A DNA stretch of 59,648 bases from Desulfococcaceae bacterium HSG8 (GTDB taxonomy: Bacteria > Desulfobacterota > Desulfobacteria > Desulfobacterales > 4be13), in the NCBI GenBank assembly GCA_030378015.1, contig JAUCGG010000005.1:1-59648 (forward strand), read 5' to 3'. Every line of letters begins with the position of its first letter. Position 1 is the stretch's first letter. The notes beneath the pieces were generated by a model. It was not told the DNA's origin. It searched no databases and was given only the letters and a program-made list of their open reading frames with translations. The translations under genes and the position numbers were made by a program. Below, one piece after another: positions 37,556-45,980 of this stretch.

Positions 37556-38683
37556 TCATTCCTTTATCCCGCCGCTATTGAGTTTTTCTATCAGTTCAAG
37601 TTTTTCGCTGAAGAGCTTTTCTGTAACCTCAAGAAAATTTTCATCATCGGCCCCGAGTTCGTCTGTGGAAATATATGTTCCGACCCCGCCCTCATCCGTC
37701 TCTTTGAAAACAACCGTGCCAGTGGTGTCGGGATCAATCTTTTTGTCCAATATCAGATTATTCATTTTGTTGAACATATGGCTGCTGTGAGAGGTCAGCA
37801 CGATTCTGACATTTGCGGTGACCAGTTTGGCAAATATTTCCATCAGTCGGATTTGGGCTTCGGGATGCAGATGGGATTCGGGTTCTTCAATAAATATAAG
37901 GGATATCCCGTCCGCAAACGCTACAAGATATTTCAGGTAGGAGATCACCGGGGAAAGCTCGGAAACCATTGATGAGGTCAGAGACATGTCCAGACGCAGA
38001 CCGGTTTGCCGGGGCAGGAAAACCATTCGCTTTGTTTCTTCATCGAACAGAACCTCGCCTTTTAATATGTTTTTTTCCGTTTCTCTCACAATGCACAGGA
38101 TTTCATTGTCGGTGCCCGGCGCTCGCGTCCTGATGGCAGACAGTCCTAGGAAATAATCACTGACAGGCTCCGGGATGCTGGGTATATCAATCTTCTTTTT
38201 CAGAATCCCCCTGCTTCTTGAGAGTTCGGCAAAAATTTGGGAGAACGCGCTTAATGCCTGATAAAGCCCTGACCGCGAGGCAGGCAGGTAATGAATATGC
38301 CTGATATCCGGATGTGTTGTTGTTTTATTGGCTGGTACGGAATTCTTATGGAGCAAAAGATTTTTTCCGTGGGATTCTATGGCAATTTCAAAGGGATCTG
38401 TGCATAGGAAAAGTTTCATTCCCTTTTCGGAAAACCTGCTTCTCAGATTTCCGAGGTCTTCATACGTGGCATAAAAAGATTCCCGGAGGCTCTCCCCGAA
38501 TTCCGTGAGACTGGCATCAAGATTTTCATATCCGATTTTCAGAAGGTTCTTCAAAATCAGATATGCAGCAGAAGTCGCGTAGGATTTTCCGATGTTGTTC
38601 TTTCCGAAGATAAGCGTGAATTTTTTATTCAGATCAAGGTCTAATGATTTTATCGGACCGAAATTTTTTATCCTGATTTGCAT
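37556..38683 (-). CDS. AAA ATPase of the OLD/AAA_15-21 type
   Basis: A 375-residue soluble ATPase. Walker A is GKNNIGKS (27-34). The signature region is around residues 240-255, and Walker B is LIFIEEPESHLHPEAQ, the glutamate-rich form found in OLD-type and SMC-like ATPases of phage-defence operons; a later LTSHSSHMF gives the switch His. I start at the ATG at 38683 (GGAG 10 nt upstream) because the longer frame runs into a repeat. It pairs with the nuclease-like gene 3 nt downstream. ATPase-nuclease pairs of this layout include Gabija, PARIS and Septu, but neither partner clearly belongs to those. Confidence 0.75.
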   Translation of the reverse strand: MQIRIKNFGPIKSLDLDLNKKFTLIFGKNNIGKSYATSAAYLILKNLLKIGYENLDASLTEFGESLRESFYATYEDLGNLRSRFSEKGMKLFLCTDPFEIAIESHGKNLLLHKNSVPANKTTTHPDIRHIHYLPASRSGLYQALSAFSQIFAELSRSRGILKKKIDIPSIPEPVSDYFLGLSAIRTRAPGTDNEILCIVRETEKNILKGEVLFDEETKRMVFLPRQTGLRLDMSLTSSMVSELSPVISYLKYLVAFADGISLIFIEEPESHLHPEAQIRLMEIFAKLVTANVRIVLTSHSSHMFNKMNNLILDKKIDPDTTGTVVFKETDEGGVGTYISTDELGADDENFLEVTEKLFSEKLELIEKLNSGGIKE

Positions 38684-38702
38684 TGTCTGGTCTCCGGTCT
38701 TC

Positions 38703-38793
38703 AGCCCCGACATCAATGTCGGGACTGTGAAAGTGGAAGCAGGCTAAAGCCAGTTATTATACAGTGCGTTTTTAGCCGGGAGATTGATTTCAG
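38703..38793. repeat. Direct repeat flanking the ATPase-nuclease pair (copy 2)
   Basis: See 36901-36978. The copies are diverged; copy 1 has an extra 15 bp between the two conserved blocks. Confidence 0.5.
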
Positions 38794-38798
38794 CGTGC

Positions 38799-39878
38799 CT
38801 ATTTCTCGGCGGCCTTCGGGTATCTGCTGCAAATTTTTCCGAACCACGAAATGACATCTTTCAGGGCATATATAAGCGAGTTGACTGTATCAGAAGTTGG
38901 TTGATAGCCGGATGGCTTGTCTTTGCTGAGTTCTTCGTGCGGGGTTCCGAAATCACTGCCAATTTGGTAAACGCTGTAAAAGAAATTCTGTAGCAGGCTG
39001 TTTGTATCAAATTTATAGATTTTTTCTTTGGTTGCCTCATCATGAGTCAGCCACCAGAAAAAGTTTCTCGTTATAAGCTCATCTCCCCTCCGACATGATT
39101 CAGGGGCGTTAAAACGAATCCCTGCCTCTGCTGAAATGTTTGCTAAAATATTTCTCAGATTTCCTAAATTTCCAGCAATATCTGCCGGATTATCTGAATC
39201 CTTCCTGTATAGGACATGAAGAAATCTTTTGGCAGCTTTCTCACCGATATTTTTGTTCAGAATATTCAGACAATCCCTGTTTTCATGGATCAGGTTTATC
39301 ACCTCATTATTATCAACAATCCCTTTTAGCCTCTCAAAATCCTCCTCTTTCCCTTTTTCAATGAAATTTTTTTCCGTGAACTGATCCATCAGGATGAAAT
39401 TCTCAATATTCTCGGAATCACGGAGTTCGTCTTTTGCAGAATAGGCGGTCAGAAAAAAGAATTTCTTCTCCACATCTGCTTTGTGAACCAGTATCAGATA
39501 ATTCAGGAGATAGTCGCCTTCACGGTTGGATTTGCTGAACTTCTCATATTTCTCATCGGTGTAAGCGCTGTCAATCTTTCTCACCTCTTCATGTTCATAT
39601 CTGCCTTTGGTCAGATTCCGGTCAATGATGAACAGGGTGTATTTTTCGTGATCATGGACAACTTTGCGCAAGGCATCCGGAAAGCGGTATTCAACTTCTA
39701 TAAGATTTGTTTCCTCAACGATATCTTTGATTTCATCAGGAGTAGCCCCGTAACCGCTTTCATCTTCTTCTAATTCTTTCAACCGCCTGATTATTTCCTT
39801 TCCCATATATTTTTGAAATAATTTAGGAATGCGCGAAATATTTTTGGACAACTCATCTTCTACATACAAAATTTTCAT
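38799..39878 (-). CDS. Response regulator with unusual C-terminal domain (RR2)
   Basis: A 359-residue protein. N-terminal receiver: YVEDE (Glu7-Asp8), phospho-acceptor Asp86 in LFIIDRN, LTAYS and a later Lys in TEKNF. A 60-residue insertion separates the first strands. The C-terminal 180 residues are helical and end SVYQIGSDFGTPHEEL...TSDTVNSLIYALKDVISWFG, which closely parallels the end of RR1 (41519-42949). No DNA-binding helix-turn-helix is visible. The ATG overlaps the stop of the kinase gene by 4 bp (ATGA), so kinase and regulator are coupled. Confidence 0.7.
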   Translation of the reverse strand: MKILYVEDELSKNISRIPKLFQKYMGKEIIRRLKELEEDESGYGATPDEIKDIVEETNLIEVEYRFPDALRKVVHDHEKYTLFIIDRNLTKGRYEHEEVRKIDSAYTDEKYEKFSKSNREGDYLLNYLILVHKADVEKKFFFLTAYSAKDELRDSENIENFILMDQFTEKNFIEKGKEEDFERLKGIVDNNEVINLIHENRDCLNILNKNIGEKAAKRFLHVLYRKDSDNPADIAGNLGNLRNILANISAEAGIRFNAPESCRRGDELITRNFFWWLTHDEATKEKIYKFDTNSLLQNFFYSVYQIGSDFGTPHEELSKDKPSGYQPTSDTVNSLIYALKDVISWFGKICSRYPKAAEK

Positions 39879-41332
39879 TTATTTTGCTCCTTCCAAAAAT
39901 CGGCGAATCTTATTTCGACAGAATAGCTGCCTTCTTCTACTTTTATAATCGGCTTTGTATTCAACAGGCTGGCAAAATTATTAATAATCACATGGCCGAT
40001 ACCCTTTGTTACCACTTTTATTTCTATCTTGCCCAGTTCTGCAGGCATTACTGTAATAGTTCGCGTTTCACAGGAATTTTCTATTTTAATAAATATTTGG
40101 TCTCTATTTTCGGCAAAACGAATACCTAAAAAGCGTTCTTTTTTATCCACAAAAGCGCCATTTTTGAAAGCATTTAAAATGATTTCCTGAAACATAATAA
40201 GTAACTTAATTGCCGAACCTTTTTCATTTCCAATGACAAAATTTCCCGCATTGCCAAAAGTGATATCGGTTTCAAAAAAATATTTTTGCAAAAATGACTG
40301 AATGTCTGAATATCCAAGCTGAGAAACCTTTGTCCATTCTGCTTTGGCTTCGAGATATATTTCCTTTGTAGGGAAATATTCTATCATAGAATTATTAAAA
40401 TATTTGCCGTCAAACATGTTGCCAGCGGAATATTTCAGAGATTCAATGAGAATAGCCCGCAAATCTAAACTGTTCTTTCTGGTATTATATTTAGCGTCAT
40501 AATAAAAATCGTCAATAGTGCCTTTAAATGAAAGACTCATGGTGTTTACAACTTCCCGAATCAGATTTGCGCCCTTTAAAGCGTTTTCAATTACCCTGGG
40601 CTTGATATCATTCTCCAGTTTTAAATTCTCAAGGGGATCAATGATCGTACTGATTAAGTTTTTAATGTGATGGGAAAAATCTTGAATGACTTTGTTTCTT
40701 TCATCAAGTCTTATCTGAGCTTTATTTTCTTCTTTTTTCTCAATTAGTTCAATGTGTTTCTGTTGGAGATATTTATCAATGACAAAATATGAAAAAGCAA
40801 ATTCAGCTTGTTGATAAAATAGTTCTTCCGTTTTTTCTTTTTTTGAAATTTCCTTATTAAACTGACAGAAAATATCAGCCAATATGCTTAATTTTGATCG
40901 AATAAGAAATAATTTTTCGCCATCTCTTTCTAAAACTTCCGATAAGGAATCTTTAAAGTCAGGGTAATTCGAAAATATGCGAAAAATAAATTCTTTTATA
41001 TCTACCGGAATATTATCTTCGCTGAAACAAAGTTCATTCAGGAAAGCTGCCAGCTTCAAGTAATCTCTATTATCATTATAGAAATTCAATTTTTTCAGAC
41101 CAAGAAAGGCTTCTGTTTTTAATATGAAATTTACGACACAGTCTATTGCCATAATTTCCAAATAATCTTTAGCGTATTCAGGCTCAAGTTCAATGGCTTT
41201 GGTAAAATTTTTTACAGCGTTGTCATCATCCAGATTAAATGAGTAAAAAGCAGCGCGTTTTGAATACAGCCCCGCATTCCCAGGCTCAATATCACTTTTT
41301 ATCTGATCAATGAATTTTTTGTCTTGGCTCAT
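39875..41332 (-). CDS. Cytosolic TPR histidine kinase (HK2)
   Basis: A 485-residue protein without membrane segments. A short N-terminal TPR (residues 20-58, AVKNFTKAIELEPEYAKDYLE) is followed by a helical region, a coiled coil (about 190-215) and an H-box DFSHHIKNLISTI with His221/222. The ATP-binding part has an N-box-like EIILNAFKNGA and a G-box KGIGHVIIN. The layout is that of a soluble sensor kinase whose input is probably protein-protein contact. Translation is coupled to RR2 downstream. GGAAGGAAC precedes the ATG. A 186-bp gap with two inverted repeats separates it from RR1. Confidence 0.72.
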   Translation of the reverse strand: MSQDKKFIDQIKSDIEPGNAGLYSKRAAFYSFNLDDDNAVKNFTKAIELEPEYAKDYLEIMAIDCVVNFILKTEAFLGLKKLNFYNDNRDYLKLAAFLNELCFSEDNIPVDIKEFIFRIFSNYPDFKDSLSEVLERDGEKLFLIRSKLSILADIFCQFNKEISKKEKTEELFYQQAEFAFSYFVIDKYLQQKHIELIEKKEENKAQIRLDERNKVIQDFSHHIKNLISTIIDPLENLKLENDIKPRVIENALKGANLIREVVNTMSLSFKGTIDDFYYDAKYNTRKNSLDLRAILIESLKYSAGNMFDGKYFNNSMIEYFPTKEIYLEAKAEWTKVSQLGYSDIQSFLQKYFFETDITFGNAGNFVIGNEKGSAIKLLIMFQEIILNAFKNGAFVDKKERFLGIRFAENRDQIFIKIENSCETRTITVMPAELGKIEIKVVTKGIGHVIINNFASLLNTKPIIKVEEGSYSVEIRFADFWKEQNK

Positions 41333-41350
41333 TGTAGTTCCTTCCAGTTA

Positions 41351-41504
41351 GAAGGTGTTTGAAACATAGCAGTTAAACATCTTTTTTCCGTAGGGGCAAA
41401 ATTTTCAAACACCCTCTACTGCTTCGTCAATATTGACAATTACAATTATGAGTTGAGAATATCATATGCTCTGCTCTGAAATCAGATATCAACTCATAAA
41501 ATCG
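41351..41504. other. Two hairpins between RR1 and HK2
   Basis: GGTGTTTGAAA pairs with TTTTCAAACACC (41351-41413), and TTATGAGTTGA...TATC pairs with GATATCAACTCATAA (about 41450-41501). This is the only intercistronic gap of more than 120 bp inside the cluster, so it may hold an internal promoter, terminator or attenuator. Confidence 0.4.
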
Positions 41505-41518
41505 AACTTGACAAAGCA

Positions 41519-42949
41519 TTAAGAGCGTTCACAAAGTTCTCCAAATCTCAGAATAACGCACTTCATTGCATAAATCATGGAATACAGAACCTCCTGCTGT
41601 TTAATCGCAGCCCCGTGTGCTGCCTCGCTTCCAATTGCATGAATACTCAAAGCCAGATGGTAATGCACATCGTCAAAATACGTTTCTCTCTTCCGGATGG
41701 CTTGGGACAGCACTCGGTCAATGAGGAAGCGGTTCATTCTTTTATATTCGCTGTCGCTCACGTAGTAGAACTTTTTGTTCAGAATCCAGTTTATTTTTCT
41801 GTACTCGTCTTTCTTATCTTCTTCGGGGATTAAGTTTCGGGAAAAGAAATCTTTCCGATCAATGAGCGCATTAATATTTTTTAGGACAAAACCCTTTAAC
41901 TCTTTAATATCCTGATCATTGATCCAGTCTGAAACTCTTTTTTGCGAGCGGTAATGCAAAAAATCATAGATCCGTTTGGAAATAATATCAGACTGATTCT
42001 TCAGAACACCAAACAAAGCATCCCAGTCCCTGACATCTTCCTGCCTGATGTAAAACGAATCAGGATTATCATTCAGCCATCTCAGCGCCCCTCTTACGTT
42101 CATCTTGCCGTCTTTCAGGTGCTTGTTTCCCATACCGTGAAATGCTCTTACGTCATTGGCAAGTTTCTCTATCATTTTCTCCTGTATAATTCTGAGACTG
42201 TGGAGGTTTTCCCCAATCCGAGCTTCATCATCCTGAGTCTGGAACACTCTTGCAAAACGCTCCTTTTCTGTTTCGCCGAGATACTTCTCGAGGGTATCAA
42301 GATAGGGGTCTTTTTCGATAAAGGCTTTGACTCTGGCCAGCCCTTCGTCATTTTTGTTCCAGAAGTTAGGCTCCGCTTCTTTGACATAATTGCCGATTTG
42401 AGGATTCCATTTCAGGACATCATATTTTGCCAGGAGATCTCCGGGACGTTTCGAATGTGCTGAAAGAAAGCACACTTTTGTTTTTATGTCAGAAACATTC
42501 CAGATTCCTTTCTGTTTTTCATAATGCAGACATATCACGTAAAACAGAAGCAGTCCGCCATATTCCTGATTGCTCAGTATTTCACTGAATATCGTTTCAA
42601 TCTCAGACCGCTGTTCGTCGGACAGATGGAAGGCGTTTACAAACAAATTTTTGGCTTCCTCAACAGCTTGTTTTTCTTCGGTACTAATCCCCGGTTCTGT
42701 AGAAAATTTAACATCTAAGACGATGCTATCAAAATTTTCTTCAAATATCCGCTTGCAAGCCCCTGAAAATCCCTCTTCGATGAAGATGTTTTTCGTTTCC
42801 AAAAACGGTTTTATTTCAAACTCAAAATCATCTTCTCGTGTCTGCATATCAGAGAGATGTTTCAGATCCGAATCAGACAAATTTATTTGAAAAAGTTCCC
42901 AGTTGCGGGCCGAATCGGCGTTATCTTCAACCCATAATATTTTTTTCAT
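41519..42949 (-). CDS. Response regulator with unusual C-terminal domain (RR1)
   Basis: A 476-residue protein. Receiver residues: Glu8-Asp9 in ILWVEDN, phospho-acceptor Asp79 in IVLDVKF, and FLSAHS, with a long insertion after the acceptor strand. The C-terminal 250 residues are helical. The last 50, SIHAIGSEAAHGAAI...VLYSMIYAMKCVILRFGEL, match RR2's end and recall HEPN-type Abi C-terminal domains (Gly-x(3)-His-Gly then a hydrophobic helix); that relationship is inference. AGGAGG lies 6 nt before the ATG, and the gene starts 9 bp after the kinase HK1 stop. Confidence 0.7.
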   Translation of the reverse strand: MKKILWVEDNADSARNWELFQINLSDSDLKHLSDMQTREDDFEFEIKPFLETKNIFIEEGFSGACKRIFEENFDSIVLDVKFSTEPGISTEEKQAVEEAKNLFVNAFHLSDEQRSEIETIFSEILSNQEYGGLLLFYVICLHYEKQKGIWNVSDIKTKVCFLSAHSKRPGDLLAKYDVLKWNPQIGNYVKEAEPNFWNKNDEGLARVKAFIEKDPYLDTLEKYLGETEKERFARVFQTQDDEARIGENLHSLRIIQEKMIEKLANDVRAFHGMGNKHLKDGKMNVRGALRWLNDNPDSFYIRQEDVRDWDALFGVLKNQSDIISKRIYDFLHYRSQKRVSDWINDQDIKELKGFVLKNINALIDRKDFFSRNLIPEEDKKDEYRKINWILNKKFYYVSDSEYKRMNRFLIDRVLSQAIRKRETYFDDVHYHLALSIHAIGSEAAHGAAIKQQEVLYSMIYAMKCVILRFGELCERS

Positions 42950-42958
42950 ACTTCCTCC

Positions 42959-45943
42959 TTATTTAGCAGTTTCCTGACCCTCCGGTCTTTTGATAAACAG
43001 CCTTGCGGCAAATTCGAGGAGTTCCGAATCTTCCATATCTTTTTCGCTCTGCTCGAATTTGCCTACAACCTTTGAAAATTCCTGAATCATAGCCAGCCCT
43101 TTCAGTGTGCTTTCTTTGAGATTCAGTCTGGATTTCCGGCAGGCATTCGCCAAGGTAAGAACGATATAATCCCCCTCGGTTTCACTTTTTACGATGAACC
43201 TTCTGGCTGTCCGGTCCTCGATTGTGCCGTAGCGAATCATGTTTTTTGTCAGTTCCAAAAGAATGATAAACAGGACAGAAAAGGTATAGGAATTCTTTTT
43301 GACATAAAGGTTTCCGAGTTCTTCAATTTCAATGTCAAAAAAGCGGTGAATCGGCTCAAACTGGTCGCTCCGAAAAACATTTACAAATCCGGCTATCTGC
43401 TCTTCTGACAACTCGGAAATTGAGAAATGGGGAGATTTCCGCATCTCCTTGAGCACAGCCAGTTTCTCTCTGACATCCTTTTTATCGTATCTGTTAATAG
43501 AAAAAAATATATTTCTTATGGTTGCCCAGGCTTCTTCACCTTCGCCGACCACAAGATAATAGAGATTGATATTCAGGCAGAACCAGAGCAGGTCATGCAG
43601 GCTGATTCCGTCACTGATCTTCTCACAAAATAACTCATCCTGCGCCCGTGAAAGAACAATATCCTGGTTGCTGAAAGCCAGTTTGATAGCGTTCATGGTG
43701 GAGAGAACCAGATCATTCAGAAGCTCAAGACGGTTGACATCGTTCATGGAACTTGTGCCGCTCTTGATCCTTTTAGTGATGGCTTTGTTCGCAAGCATGA
43801 TGTTGCTTATGGTGTGGCTGACCGCCTGAAAGATTTTGGTCTTTAGTTCGCTTTTTTCCTGCTCCTTTTGTTTTTCCAGCAAAGATAATTCTCGTTCTTT
43901 CCCTTTGCCATCTAAGTAATTATATAGAAGGATGAAATTTATTCGTTGATTTTCAGATATGGGTTTATGGCCTTTTACTGCCCATTCGCAAATTTTATCT
44001 TCTCTTGGGGAAGCAGGAGATTTCTCCTCTACATCTTTTTCCTTTACAGTACTTAAAAAAGAAAAATCATAGGAAATCTTATCTTTTATTGGCATTGGAG
44101 ATTTTTTCTCTGCATCCTTAAATACTGGTAAAAGAAGTTTTAAAAGAGACAATTTCACAAAAAAGAAAAAAGAATCCTTTCCGTCTCTGTTTGATAAATA
44201 CTCTAAAGATTTTTCATGGTTTGGATAGCTAAAAAATATTTGGGAAAGCAAATCCTCGAATCTCTTATTATAAGAAGGAAAAAAGTAATTACCAGAATCG
44301 TCATAAACCATAAGTCCTCTCTTATGATATTTTATTTCTTTCCAATCTAGCTTATCCAAAAATCCGGATAGCCTGAACAATTCAAGATATATATGAATGC
44401 TGAACATACTGGAAATTGATACTAACATCCTTTTAATTGAAAAATTTTTCGCAATAAATATTAGAAAGTTGCTGTAGTCCAATTTATTAAAAAGTGATGA
44501 AAAATTAGCCAGTGAGAAATATACTGCACGAAAATCCATATTAAAATTACAAGGATTCATAAAAAAGTTACCATCGGCAACTTGATTAAAATCCTCATTT
44601 GCTTTTTCGCTTTTACCAATTTTATCATTGCAAATGCCACGAAGAAAATATATGGATTCAATACAGATGCCAAAAATAAAACCTTTATATAATTCAATAG
44701 ATATGCTAAAATCTGTAATCGCATCTTTGTAGTTATTCAGTTCCATATAATAAATGCCGCGACACAGATACATTTCAAACGATTTAGGATACAACTCAAC
44801 ACTGACATTATAGAGTATTTTTTTAGAAAGTTCAATAATCCTATATTTATTTCCATTAGTTATCACCTCATCCACCTGGGCTCGGCATAGACTTTCAATA
44901 TACGATAAACACTCATCAATGACATAGGGTTCTCCATCTCCATCTCTATCTCTATTCGATAAAGACTCTGTAGTGATATAGTGTCTTCCGCTTTTAATAA
45001 AAGATTTAATATCCTGTGATGCTTTTGTATAATCTTCTTTTTTAAGATGAATTTGGAAAAGAATCATATGAAAAGACACAGCTTCAGGATTAAGTTTCTT
45101 TACTTTAATATAATTCTTTTCAGCTTCATCATTAAGCCCTTTTAATTGATAAATATCATCAAGTCCAAGATAAAATTCGGGATTGGAAGGATCAAGCTTA
45201 ATTGCTTCGGTATAGTCCCGAATGGCATTATCAAATTGAGAATTCAAATCGTAAGAATAGGCCCGTTCTGAATATAATTGAGGGTTCTTGGGGTCAAGTC
45301 TGATGGCTTCAGTGTGACTTTTTTCTGCTTCCCTGGATTTTTTCTTTTCACAAAGATTTTTTGCATTCATACGGTAACAAATTGAAAGCAGGGGAATGAT
45401 AACGTCGTTATATAAGGAATCAAACTTGATAGCCTGATTAAAATCATTAATAGCTTTGCTATATATTTCAGTTCTGAAATATATAATTCCGCGATTTATA
45501 TACGCCTCTGCATTCTCAGGATCAAGTTTGATTGCTTGCCTGAAATCACATATTAATTCAATATGGTCTGCTATATCCATATAATCACCAAACATAGCCG
45601 GATATGATAAATAACTTACATAGCGAAGTGTTTTACTACATTCAGCATAATCTTTTATAGCTTCGTCATATTTTTCCATATTAAAAAAATAGTGGTCTGC
45701 GCGGTTCAGATAATGTTTTATTTTCGAGCACAGCATAGGTTCGGCGGATTTATTGAGAAGTTCAACGCACTTATTGAAATCATTCAGAGCGTTAACATCA
45801 TTACCTAACCTTTGATACATGAGCCCTCGCTGGTTAAAGTAAAATTCTTGGTTAACAGATTCTGCTATCCATTTGCTGGCTTTTTGTATCTTTCGTTCAA
45901 TTTCCATTCTCTCTGCTTTATCATATTCCGTCACTTCAATCAT
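42959..45943 (-). CDS. Large cytosolic TPR histidine kinase-like protein (HK1)
   Basis: A 994-residue soluble protein. The first ~450 residues contain many TPR repeats, for instance FDNAIRDYTEAIKLDPSNPE and YSKAINDFNQAIKFD. After a spacer come a coiled coil (about 690-705), an H-box-like IFQAVSHTISNIM with His710, a helical spacer, and an ATPase-like end with an N-box ELTKNMIRYG and KGLAMIQEFSKVVGK in place of the G-box. It is the larger paralogue of HK2 and pairs with RR1 9 bp downstream. AGGAAAAG precedes the ATG. TPR arrays usually bind partner proteins, so input may come from the neighbouring gene products. Confidence 0.7.
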   Translation of the reverse strand: MIEVTEYDKAERMEIERKIQKASKWIAESVNQEFYFNQRGLMYQRLGNDVNALNDFNKCVELLNKSAEPMLCSKIKHYLNRADHYFFNMEKYDEAIKDYAECSKTLRYVSYLSYPAMFGDYMDIADHIELICDFRQAIKLDPENAEAYINRGIIYFRTEIYSKAINDFNQAIKFDSLYNDVIIPLLSICYRMNAKNLCEKKKSREAEKSHTEAIRLDPKNPQLYSERAYSYDLNSQFDNAIRDYTEAIKLDPSNPEFYLGLDDIYQLKGLNDEAEKNYIKVKKLNPEAVSFHMILFQIHLKKEDYTKASQDIKSFIKSGRHYITTESLSNRDRDGDGEPYVIDECLSYIESLCRAQVDEVITNGNKYRIIELSKKILYNVSVELYPKSFEMYLCRGIYYMELNNYKDAITDFSISIELYKGFIFGICIESIYFLRGICNDKIGKSEKANEDFNQVADGNFFMNPCNFNMDFRAVYFSLANFSSLFNKLDYSNFLIFIAKNFSIKRMLVSISSMFSIHIYLELFRLSGFLDKLDWKEIKYHKRGLMVYDDSGNYFFPSYNKRFEDLLSQIFFSYPNHEKSLEYLSNRDGKDSFFFFVKLSLLKLLLPVFKDAEKKSPMPIKDKISYDFSFLSTVKEKDVEEKSPASPREDKICEWAVKGHKPISENQRINFILLYNYLDGKGKERELSLLEKQKEQEKSELKTKIFQAVSHTISNIMLANKAITKRIKSGTSSMNDVNRLELLNDLVLSTMNAIKLAFSNQDIVLSRAQDELFCEKISDGISLHDLLWFCLNINLYYLVVGEGEEAWATIRNIFFSINRYDKKDVREKLAVLKEMRKSPHFSISELSEEQIAGFVNVFRSDQFEPIHRFFDIEIEELGNLYVKKNSYTFSVLFIILLELTKNMIRYGTIEDRTARRFIVKSETEGDYIVLTLANACRKSRLNLKESTLKGLAMIQEFSKVVGKFEQSEKDMEDSELLEFAARLFIKRPEGQETAK

Positions 45944-45980
45944 CGTATCTTTTCCTAATTATTAAATTTTAAGTTCATCC

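Noticed and set aside
37556-38683. Assignment of the ATPase to PARIS or Gabija
   Set aside because: The partner gene has an E-x-K motif rather than a TOPRIM or UvrD-like helicase, and the ATPase lacks a fused TOPRIM domain.
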